The notes beneath the pieces were generated by a model, which saw only the letters and a program-made list of their open reading frames with translations, was not told the origin of the DNA and did no database searches. A stretch of DNA of 64,000 bases from Diabrotica undecimpunctata (lineage: Eukaryota > Arthropoda > Insecta > Coleoptera > Chrysomelidae). Shown in pieces: positions 23,237-32,924 of this stretch. Position 1 is the stretch's first letter. Each line of letters begins with the position of its first letter. Made by a program: the position numbers and the translations under genes. The DNA is taken from positions 70,851,186 through 70,915,185 of the forward strand of contig NC_092805.1 in the NCBI RefSeq assembly GCF_040954645.1. The letters are read 5' to 3'.

Positions 23237-25957
23237 TAAAATAAGTATAAACCATTTAATTACAGCAAACATGGTTTAAAATTTTGACTAAGGTTAAAAA
23301 CAATAAAATGGTTATACTTACAGGTTAACATGCCTGAGCCACCAAAATATTTGGGTAAAAACCCTTTAAAATGAAAAATGTTACCAAAGATTGTACATGA
23401 TGTTTATAATATTATATGATGTTTAATATTTTAATTAGATTTTACTTCAGGTAACATACACCCATGCTTAAGTGAGTTCCAGTGTCCGGAGAGTAAACCT
23501 CTTCAAACGGACTACGGTTGGCAATTGATTGATGAAATACTCACGAACGGTGTCAAAAACAAAATGTCAATGAACCATGAAACAGTGTTATTTAAACATT
23601 ATATTACTACAGCCAAAAGATTAAAAAACTTTGATGATGTTAAAATGATAACAGTAATCCAGGTGTTGGGATTTAAAAATTTTTCTATAATTATTTAATA
23701 TTGGATGTAAAAGATGTAAATTACTGGTGTTGTTGAAGGTCATGTTTAAGAGGATGACGTATGCATTAGGCAGCTTATGTTACTCTTTATCGTATGGAGT
23801 GTGGTCTAAACGGTGTAATTTGTGAAGAATTAGCTGAAATATATGGAAATGTCCTTTTATGTTGCTAACATCTAGGACAAGGAAAAATAAATAGTATATA
23901 TTTGTAGCTAATGTAAGACTTTTTAAGTGGATGAAATTGTTTAATACTGCTAGTATCGTAAAAAATTTTTTTAATATAAGTGAGTCCAATAGATTGAGAA
24001 AAAGTGATTGAAAATCTTCCGGCTGAAGGAATTAAAGTTATAATATATGTGATTAAATTTAAAAATTTTATGGAAAGACTGAGATCCTCAGAGACCTGGC
24101 AGGAATAAAAGTAAATGGAATGACTAAAGAATAAAGGAGAGTGGGTTAAAGGGAAATGAATGAGTTAATCAACAAAATTAGAGATGATAGAGGTCTTTCA
24201 TGCTTAAAGCATCTAGCACCCTGAACAAAATATATTTTGGTTATATTAAAATCTGATACATAAAAGCCTGAAATTTTATTTGTGAGTATGGTGTACTAAG
24301 TTGTTGACTAAGAGAGGGGGGAGCAATGGTTGATTAAAGGTTTAGGTAAAGTGGGAGAAAGTGAAGTCTGATGAATTGCTGGATTGTGTTTAAATGTTTA
24401 CTGAGTTTAGAACTAATGGGTGGATGGTAGATATATGAAAAGACAGAGAACTAGCAAAAGAAAAAAGAATAGACAGGAATATGGTGAAAACGTGAAGATT
24501 GTAAAATAATGAAATAGTGAGGTATAAAAGATATGATGTTAACAATAGGGGGCTGAAAAATTCTTTTGGAGGGAGTGTTGTGACAGTAGTCAGTAGACAG
24601 TAGACTACTGTCATAACACTCCCTCCAAGAGAATTTTTCAGCCCCCTATTGTTAACATCATATCTTTTATACCTCACTATTTCATTATTTTACAATCTTC
24701 ACGTTTTCACCATATTCCTGTCTATTCTTTTTTCTTTTGCTAGTTCTCTGTCTTTTCATATATCTACCATCCACCCATTAGTTCTAAACTCAGTAAACAT
24801 TTAAACACAATCCAGCAATTCATCAGACTTCACTTTCTCCCACTTTACCTAAACCTTTAATCAACTATTGCTCCCCCCTCTCTTAGTCAACAACTTAGTA
24901 CACCATACTCACAAATAAAATTTCAAGCTTTTATGTATCAGATTTTAATATAACCAAAATATATTTTGTTCAGGGTGCTAGATGCTTTAAGCATGAAGGA
25001 CCTCTATCATCTCTAATTTTGTTGATTAACTCATTCATTTCCCTTTAACCCACTCTCCTTTATTCTTTAGTCATTCCATTTACTTTTATTCCTGCCAGGT
25101 CTCTGAGGATCTCAGTCTTTCCATAAAATTTTTAAATTTAATCACATATATTATAACTTTAATTCCTTCAGCCGGAAGATTTTCAATCACTTTTTCTCAA
25201 TCTATTGGACTCACTTATATTAAAAAAATTTTTTACGATACTAGCAGTATTAAACAATTTCATCCACTTAAAAAGTCTTACATTAGCTACAAATATATAC
25301 TATTTATTTTTCCTTGTCCTAGATGTTAGCAACATAAAAGGACATTTCCATATATTTCAGCTAATTCTTCACAAATTACACCTTTTAGACCACACTCCAT
25401 ACGATAAAGAGTAACATAAGCTGCCTAATGCATACGTCATCCTCTTAAACATGACCTTCAACAACACCAGTAATTTACATCTTTTACATCCAATATTAAA
25501 TAATTATAGAAAAATTTTTAAATCCCAACACCTGGATTACTGTTATCATTTTAACATCATCAAAGTTTTTTAATCTTTTGGCTGTAGTAATATAATGTTT
25601 AAATAACACTGTTTCATGGTTCATTGACATTTTGTTTTTGACACCGTTCGTGAGTATTTCATCAATCAGTTGCCAACCGTAGTCCGTTTGAAGAGGTTTA
25701 CTCTCCGGACACTGGAACTCACTTAAGCATGGGTGTATGTTACCTGAAGTAAAATCTAATTAAAATATTAAACATCATATAATATTATAAACATCATGTA
25801 CAATCTTTGGTAACATTTTTCATTTTAAAGGGTTTTTACCCAAATATTTTGGTGGCTCAGGCATGTTAACCTGTAAGTATAACCATTTTATTGTTTTTAA
25901 CCTTAGTCAAAATTTTAAACCATGTTTGCTGTAATTAAATGGTTTATACTTATTTTA

Positions 25958-26018
25958 GGCATTTTTAACCTGATGATGGAACAGTTGTTCCGAAAACGTT
26001 CGTGCTTGTAATGTTGCC
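25958..26018 (+). ncRNA. Hammerhead-ribozyme-like motif, insertion B right arm
   Basis: CTGATGA at 25970-25976, one extra T, stem II GGAACA-GT-TGTTCC, and GAAA at 25992-25995. A palindromic AACGTT then makes up stem III, followed by C as the expected cleavage base and GTGC. Stem I pairing is weak (AC/GT near the core and GGCA/TGCC distally). Confidence 0.5.
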
Positions 26019-26366
26019 CTTTTAAGGGTTTTTATAAAATAAAATATACCCACATACAAAGACTAACCTCTTTTGTTATACGTGGTATACAGCCAGCTAC
26101 AGGAATTATTTTCCTTGTGGATTTTTTTAAATATAAATAACTTTAAAGAACTTAATGGTATAGAACATTACTTTCATCAAACAAACAATTACATTTACCT
26201 ATCTCTACTTCATTGGATAAAATCTGTCTCCTCAAGAACTTCCCCGTTTACTGTTAAACAATTACAATAGTTGACTTGAGTTCTCCAATCAACAATACAA
26301 GATAGTTTGAACCATGTTCTTTCAACCATCAATCAATAGAGTACCGGCATCATTTATTTAACTTTG

Positions 26367-26422
26367 TATCGTGACCTGAAGATGCTTTGCATATTGTAGA
26401 AAGCGAAACCGGTCGTCTGATA
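26367..26422 (+). ncRNA. Hammerhead-ribozyme-like motif, insertion A right arm (best copy)
   Basis: Reading 5' to 3': TATC-gt-GAC, core CTGAAGA (consensus CUGANGA), one extra T, stem II GCTTT...AAAGC, GAAA, palindromic ACCGGT as stem III, C as the predicted cleavage base, then GTC-t-GATA. Stem I is GAC/GTC plus TATC/GATA. All conserved core bases are present. The unpaired base between core and stem II is unusual, and the loopless stem III suggests activity as a dimer, if any. Confidence 0.6.
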
Positions 26423-26480
26423 GTTAAATTAAATTGATTGTGAGTAAGTCTAATTTATTATTTCTTTTACATTTTACACT

Positions 26481-28713
26481 ACTTTAGATTTGAAAAATGG
26501 ATTTTTCCATGTAAAAATGGCAGATTCCAGTGTCAAATATACTTCTTTTGTGACCCCGTTAGGTCAGTATGAGTTTCTGAGAATGCCATTTGGTTTGACT
26601 GATTCACCTAGAGTTTTTAGTAAATTTGTTCATAGTATCTTTTCCAATTTGATTAGGGAAAATAAACTGTTGGTATATCAAGATGATCTGCTAATAGCTA
26701 CTGAAAAACTGAGTGAACATTTTAGTATATTTAAAGAAGTATTACATTTAGCTCGAAAGTTTAGGTTGCAATTGAGATTAGATAAATGCAGATTTTTCTA
26801 TAATGAGATCACTTATTTAGGGTATCATATCGATGAGAATGGCGTAAGGCCCAGTGTTTCTAATGTAACGTCAGTCTTAGTATATCCATTTCCTCTTAAT
26901 ACCAAGGAAGTTTACCGATTTATTAGTTTGGCTAGTTATTTTCGTAGATTTATTTCTTCTTTTGCTCAAGTAGCGAAACCATTATATGACCTAGTTAAAA
27001 GGAATGTTCCATTTAAATTTGAACAGTCTGAATTTGAAGCATTTGAAAAGCTAAAACAAATGTTAGCAACATATCCAGTACTTAGTTTTTATAGTTCCGA
27101 GTTAGAGACTGAGCTGCATTGTGATGGAAGCAGTCACGGTTTTGGAGCCATTTTAATGCAAAAACAGAAGGATGGTAATTTAAAACCAGTCTCATACCAT
27201 AGTCATAGAACGACTCCAGCTGAGTCCAAATATCATAGTTTCGAATTGGAAACATTAGCTGCAGTATATGCAATAAAGCGTTTCCATGTTTATTTGTTTG
27301 GCATATCATTTAAAATAATAACTGATTGTGACAGTTTCAGGCTAACCTTAAGCAAGCAAACATTAAATCCTCGTATTGCTAGATGGGCACTATTTTTGGA
27401 AAATTATGATTATACCATATTACACAGAAGTGGTAAACGCATGGGTCATGTAGATGCCCTAAGCAGATGTTATTGCATAATGATTATGGAAGGGAATACC
27501 TTTGAAAGAGTCTTGAGTATTAAACAAGATCAAGATCCACTAATTACAAAAATTAGGGAAAAACTGGAAGAGCAAGAGGATAAGTACTTCGAACTAAAGG
27601 ATGGGTTATTATATAGAAAAGACAGTGGTAAATTATTATTTTATGTCCCTGGTAGTATGATAACTAATGTGATACGGACATGTCATGATAATTTGGGTCA
27701 TCTAGGTGTTGACAAAACTATTCATCAAATTAAGACAGTTTATTGGTTTAATAATATAAGGACGACCGTTAAGAACCATATTGCAAATTGCTTAAAATGT
27801 ATGGAATTTTCCCCTCCAAGTGGTAAACAGGAAGGATTCTTACATAGTATTCCAAAGGGCAATCAACCTTTCATTACTTGTCATATTGATCATTATGGCC
27901 CACTAGAGAAGACAGGTAAAGGTAACAGATACATTTTTGAAATCGTAGATGCCTTTACCAAGTTTATTAGATTATACCCTTGTAAATCAACAAAAACTCA
28001 AGAAGTTATTAAGCACTTATTAGATTACTTCCGATGTTATAGTATGCTAATGCAAATAATTGCTGATAGAGGTTCAGCTTTCTCTTCGAATGAATTCAAT
28101 GGTTTTCTTGGGTCTCACACACACACAATTCAATGGGTCTCTCACACCACGTGCAAATGGGCAGATAGAACGATTCAACCGGCTCATCACTCCGATGCTA
28201 TCGAAGATGTCACAGTCCCTCCATAAGTGGGACAATGCGTTAAGAGAAGTGGAGTTTGCCTTAAATAATTTCATATGTAGGTCCACAGGTAATACACCAA
28301 GTATGCTGTTATATGGTGTTAACCAAATTGGTAAGGTTAGTGATGTCATTAGGCAAGAATTGGAATCAAGCAATGTGCAGGAAAGGAACCTAGGCGAGCT
28401 CAGGCAAGAAGCAGCCAACATTATTATGAGCAGTCAGGAATCCAGTGAACAATATTAAAATTTAAGACACAAATCCCCCAAGGAATATAAGGTAGGAGAT
28501 TATGTACTCATCCGAAATATTGATGTGACCCCAGGGGTAAATAAAAAGCTTATACCTAAATTTAAAGGACCTTTTATTATTAAAGATAAGCTTGATTTTG
28601 ACAGATATATAGTATCAGACATAGATGGGTTTCAATTGACCCAAAGACCTTGTGAGACTGTGGTTGGTCCTGATCAGATGAAGGCATGGTTGCATGATCA
28701 ACCCAAAAACTGA
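26481..28713 (+). pseudogene. pol: Element C Pol, second part (RT palm, RNase H, integrase)
   Basis: It resumes with DLKNGFFHVKMADSS and the catalytic YQDD box (about 26676). RNase H follows with LHCDGSSHGFGAIL and FELETLAAVYAIKRF. The integrase zinc finger has H...H...CLKC (about 27690-27810). The core Asp residues are in CHIDHYG (about 27882) and IIADRGSAF (about 28064). A frameshift near 28120 precedes the catalytic Glu in RANGQIERFNR (about 28150-28180). A stop at 28456 interrupts the last part, which ends at 28713 after a chromodomain-less tail (YKVGDYVLIRN ... DQMKAWLHDQPKN). Confidence 0.88.
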
Positions 28714-29306
28714 TTAAAATCATTACGTAACCTTTGTTATTTCCTTTTAATTATGTAAGTCACTAGTTTATTCGTTTATGAAACTATAGCAATTATCATA
28801 TTGTGTAGTATTAGGTTTAGATGTAGGTAACTATACCATTTTATAGAGTACTATTTTATTCTTAAATTGAATATTATGAATCCTTATGACCATTATTACA
28901 CTGTGTATCAGGTATTATTGTAGTGTCCATGACACACCATTTTATGTATTATGAAAGTCTTTAGACTACTTATGTTTATGCAGATTTATGCACTTATGAA
29001 AAATTTATAATTATGTTCTTACGTATGACCTGACAACTTATTGTTGGTTTGTACTTCACTCATGTGCCTTATGTAATTATGCTATTTATGTCCTTATGTG
29101 CTTTATGCAAGAATTATGATATTTATGCTACTTATGTTCTTTCTTATGCTCTTATGTTATTTGTGTGTTTATGTGTGTACGTGTTTATGAAGTTAGTTAT
29201 GTGTAGAGTATCAGGTCGATTCTCTTGTCAGGATGGTCGACTGTAGGAATCAGGCCTTTATTCGGTGACACTACGAATAGAAGGCCAATTTAAAAAAAAG
29301 AAGAAC
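28714..29306 (+). other. Element C 3' untranslated region with purine tract
   Basis: AT-rich with many degenerate 'cttatg' words and no gene. It ends in a purine run (aaaaaaaagaaga, 29292-29304), the likely plus-strand primer just before the 3' LTR. Confidence 0.55.
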
Positions 29307-29498
29307 TGTCAGCTGTCACTCACTTGACATGACAGGGATTGGCGGGTTTGGAAGAGGATGGTTAGGTTAAGTGGAAGTGACCACGCTTTGATGATTTATG
29401 ATTAAATTGTGAATACTGTTATGTACTCCGTTTTACGTAGAAAATAAATGTAGTATCCATATCCGACCCAGTATTTTATTTAAGAGAGATCACCCACA
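29307..29498 (+). repeat. 3' LTR of element C
   Basis: 192 bases running TGTCAGC ... CCCACA. Its last 80 bases match the 5' remnant at 20188. It lies directly against repeat R, so element C inserted into or recombined at R. Confidence 0.75.
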
Positions 29499-31007
29499 AA
29501 ATAAATTATTTACAATTTTATTAAAGAAGTATACATTGATTATAAATATTTATGTTTTTAAATAAAAATTATCTCAAATATTACAATAAAAATTTAAAAA
29601 AATTTTTTTTTAACCAAATTAGATAGTTTATTTAACACTTTATTTATTGAAATATTGCATATTCGAAATGTACGCAAACACTAAATGCAAATTAAAAAAA
29701 AAGGAAAGTTGAAATCCATAAATAAGAATCAGAAATACAGCTAACAGCTCATTCCCCCTCCCTTGACACCCGTGAGTTTCGAAACCAGCCGATTTTAAGA
29801 ACCACATTTTGAAGCTTTGTGGAAGATTTCATTAAAGGGCAATCTTTTTAAAATTTCGTACGTTAAAATTATAAAGTATGTGCTTTTAAATAACTCTAAT
29901 TATATTTCTTAATTGTGATAAACAAAGCTGCTATGAATTAAATTAAAAAAGAGGCTAACTTTGTCCCAAATTATTTTAGCACCAATTTTTTTTCTTTTAA
30001 ATTTGTGAAAAAATTCAAACTTTTTAAAGATAGAAGAATAATATTCTTGCAGGCAGTGGTTAAAAAGTTATTCTAATTGTTTATAAGCAAAAAAGCGACA
30101 TGTTTTTGCAAAATTATTTTGCAATATTAAAATTAATTTTCTTAATTTTTTTTTAATTTTAATAATAGAAAAAGTCTTCTCCTTCCAGAAACTACCCTTA
30201 CAATTACTAAAACTATATAATTTTCTGACTTATATCGTTGCAAAAAAATGAATTTGAGATAAACAAATAAAATAACTTTTAAACTATTTGACCGAACCAT
30301 TTAAAATTTTGACCATATTTTAAGCACTACAGGGCACAGCATTCCATGAAATATAAATGGTATAAGTGTATTTTCAAAAAAGTTATTAACATTTATAAAA
30401 AATCGAAATTTTTGACTTATTTTGCAACTTCACAAGCAACAAATAAGGATAGAAACATTTAGAAAACGCCATTTTAAAGGTTTTTATATGACTTATAAGT
30501 TTCTTCTCTTCTAAAATTTGTTTAAAATGCTTCACTTTTTGCCTATGGACGAAAAAAGCAAAAATTTTCGGTTTTTGACCTTAATTTGTTAATAACTAAT
30601 TAAGTCCAAAAAATCGACTGCAGGAAACATATAGGTTTTTGTTACAGAGTTCCATATTACGCAAAACAACTGTCGTTTGCCTGGCCGGACGAGTGTCAAA
30701 AACAGGGTACTTTTTTTGCTTATTTCCCTGGCCTATAATAGTAAACAAACTAAATAGTAAATAAAATAGAACTTTGCGAATTACCGACAATCAATATTTA
30801 TTTATCTGCACCATATAATAAATAGTTATGTTAAATTATAACAACTAAAATATATTTTTTAAATATATAGGTACTACCCAAAATTTAATGGGTTTAGTAT
30901 ACACTTCCACTATTTAGAATAATTCTTCTTTTTTTAAAGAAAGAAGTCTGCAATAGTAGGATACTCAAGCTATTAATACTAAGAAGTAGAAATTGTTGTG
31001 TTGTAGG
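29499..31007 (-). repeat. Dispersed repeat R, right copy (inverted)
   Basis: 29499-30632 matches 13600-14530 and 30730-31007 matches 5503-5240, both inverted. The 100 bases between (30633-30729) have no counterpart next to the left copy. The copy continues at 32743 after an LTR-flanked insertion. Confidence 0.75.
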
Positions 31008-31431
31008 TGTTCAGATTCAAATATGGTTGTGTGAACTAATCAATACATTTGTTGTCGCTGTATTCCTACGATCCCTATAAGTACCGCCATCGGGCTCGTG
31101 GAATGCGTCCCGTTAATACAAGAGCACCAGTCGTTAAGAAGAACAGACACACCTGCTAGTGCATCGATGCATTCATATTGAATTCGTTTTGTTCGTTGTT
31201 TCGTAAAGTATAAGTGCGAATCACGGTAATTAGCGGTAAGTTCTTCACCTAGTTTTACCTTAACCTTTAAATTGTTTTTTGCTTGTTTATTGCAATCATT
31301 TAAATTTTAATAATTATTTGCACCTATGAGTAAAAGTTCATTTATTTCGCCAGAGATATCGAAGGAATAGTTCGTGTTAATTTAATTACTATTAATTCGT
31401 AATAGTACATTTGTTTGGTTAACTCCCCACA
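31008..31431 (+). repeat. 5' LTR of the chimeric insertion
   Basis: It begins TGTTCAG, ends CCCCACA, and is preceded by the 5-base duplication. Its last 26 bases recur at 32717-32742. Confidence 0.65.
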
Positions 31432-31432
31432 T

Positions 31433-31456
31433 TGGCCTATCTAGCCGGATTTGAAC
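31433..31456 (+). promoter_or_regulatory. tRNA primer binding site
   Basis: One base after the LTR, 24 bases start TGG. Their reverse complement has a canonical T-loop (GTTCAAATCC), a seven-base acceptor strand, a discriminator base and a terminal CCA. That is the 3' end of a tRNA. The identity of the tRNA is not resolved. Confidence 0.7.
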
Positions 31457-31497
31457 TCATTTATAGAAAAAATATTTTTTGTTATATTTAAATTTGA

Positions 31498-32703
31498 ATG
31501 GTTGGTTTCGTCTCGTCGTATTTTCTCGTCTTGAAAAATAAATCTACCATTGATCACATATCATCCATCAGACAAATATTAGAAAAAACGACGGAGTACG
31601 ACATAGACTGCCATTACATCTTCGTAGACTTAAAGGCAGCGTACGATACTATTGACAGGCCCCAATTATATTCGGCGATGATCGAATTAGGAATACCAAA
31701 AGGATTGGTAGAATTAATTAAAATGACAATGATGAAAGTCGAATGTAAAGTGCGCGTACAAGGGGATGTTTCAAAACCATTTAAAATCAACAGAGGACTG
31801 CGCCAGGGAGATGCGCTATCATGCACGCTGTTCAACCTAGCGTTAGAAAAAGTTATGAGCGATTCGGGAATAAACTTAAAAGGTACGATATCTACCCGTA
31901 GTATACAAATAATGGCATAAGCTGATGATATCGTGATAATTGAAAGAAGCCAAAATGAAGCAGTGGAGGCTTTCACACGTATCAAAAATGCCGCAGAAAA
32001 CATCGGACTTCTGATTAACATCCAGAAAACTAAATATATGCCGGCCATATCAGGAGTTCAACAAAATAACTTAGAGGTGCAACACGAAACGATAGAAATG
32101 GTAGAAGAATTCTGCTACTTAGGATCACTGGTAGACTACAAAAATAACACATCCAACGAGATAAAAAAAAGAATATGCGTGGCTAACCGCTGTTATTTTG
32201 GCCTGGGCCCTCAACTAAGAGCGAGAAGTATGGCAATAGCAACAAAGTGCAAACTTTATAAAACAATAATACGCCCAGTGCTCACATACGGATCGGAAAC
32301 ATGGGCAATGACGACCCGAGATGAAGAGTTGCTGCGAGTCTTTGAAAGAAAAGTATTGAGGACCATATATGGCGGAGTAAACGAACAGGGTCTGTGGAGA
32401 AGGCGATATAACTTTGAACTCTATAGACTTTTTGGTGATGCATATATTGTAAAGACCATCAAAATAAACCGCCTAAGGTGGGTGGGCCACGTTATGCGGA
32501 TGGATGAGAGTGATCCCACTAAAATAACTATGCTAAACAGGCCGGTCCGAAGAAGAAGAAGGGGGCGACCTAAACTCAGATATCTGGACGATGTACAGGA
32601 AGATCTGAGGGAGATTGGAGTGAGGGACTGGAGAAGACAGATACTCGATAGGGAAGGATGGAAGAATGTTTTGAAGCAGGCCAAGGCTCACGAAGGGCTG
32701 TAG
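31498..32703 (+). pseudogene. LINE reverse transcriptase, C-terminal half
   Basis: STIDHISSIRQILEK, the catalytic-region Asp in FVDLKAAYDTIDR and RQGDALSCTLFN are intact. The YADD box reads MA-stop-ADDIVI because a Tyr codon has become TAA (31918). The frame then continues (LTYGSETWAMTTRDEELLRV and RLRWVGHVMRMDESDP) to a natural end at 32703 and a short TGATGA-type LINE tail. Clade unresolved; the style is that of RTE/Proto2-like insect LINEs. No endonuclease is present. Confidence 0.8.
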
Positions 32704-32742
32704 CGCCAACTGATGATACATTTGTTTGGTTAATTCCCCACA

Positions 32743-32800
32743 GTAGGTTTTCGACAATGAATCTGCCAAAATATGCCCGAGCTAAGCGAATGGAGTATAC
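32743..32800 (-). repeat. Dispersed repeat R, right copy, outer end
   Basis: It matches 5230-5170 inverted (shared aatatgcccgagctaagcg). Similarity ends at about 32797. Confidence 0.7.
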
Positions 32801-32924
32801 TATTCTTTTCGCAATAATTATGCGTGCTATATGCAATTTTCTGATTACCACAACTGTATATACACTTATTATAATTTTATATTTTTTTTATAACAAATCG
32901 AGAACGACTGGATCGAAATAAATG

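Larger units (their letters stand above)
23121..26127. mobile_element. Insertion B: near-perfect 2 x 1471-bp palindrome with hammerhead-like tips
   Basis: It is flanked by the 12-base direct repeat taaatataaata (23109-23120 and 26128-26139) inside the right arm of A. Arms 23121-24591 and 24603-26073 are exact in length and differ only at scattered bases (I noted at least seven). An 11-base spacer sits at 24592-24602. A 54-base tail (26074-26127) lies outside the palindrome at one end only, the same asymmetry as A. A 69-codon frame in each arm is identical but for one residue, which only reflects the arm similarity. No protein is recognised. Confidence 0.8.
22034..26468. mobile_element. Insertion A: fold-back element with hammerhead-like tips (PLE-like), containing insertion B
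   Basis: It is flanked by the 12-base direct repeat acattttacact (22022-22033 and 26469-26480), inside the RT of element C. The left arm (22076 to about 22750) is inverted in 22764-23108 plus 26140-26468, with centre at about 22757. The 42 bases 22034-22075 lie outside the inverted repeat at one end only. No coding capacity is recognised. Hammerhead-like motifs sit about 46 bases from each arm tip. The PLE affinity is inferred from the motif, the variable-length duplication and the inverted arrangement. Confidence 0.75.
20188..29498 (+). mobile_element. Gypsy LTR retrotransposon (element C), 5' LTR truncated, interrupted by fold-back insertion A
   Basis: The 3' LTR is complete (29307-29498). 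The 5' LTR keeps only its last 80 bases (20188-20268), with three or four mismatches to the 3' LTR. Gag and Pol lie between on the plus strand. Removing 22034-26468 and one 12-base duplication joins the two halves of the RT domain in register. Confidence 0.88.
31008..32742 (+). mobile_element. Chimeric insertion: LTR - primer site - LINE RT fragment - LTR end
   Basis: It is flanked by gtagg (31003-31007 and 32743-32747) within repeat R. It opens with a 424-base TG...CA sequence followed by a tRNA primer site. A LINE 3' half follows, and it closes with 26 bases matching the end of the opening LTR at 25 of 26 positions. A whole LTR at the 3' side is missing. Confidence 0.7.

Noticed and set aside
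23780..23989. 69-codon frame repeated at 25205
   Set aside because: It is conserved between arms only because the arms are nearly identical; no start context or motif suggests a gene.
22034..26468. Palindromes as assembly artefacts
   Set aside because: Arms differ at scattered sites, and clean 12-base duplications and one-sided tails flank both insertions.
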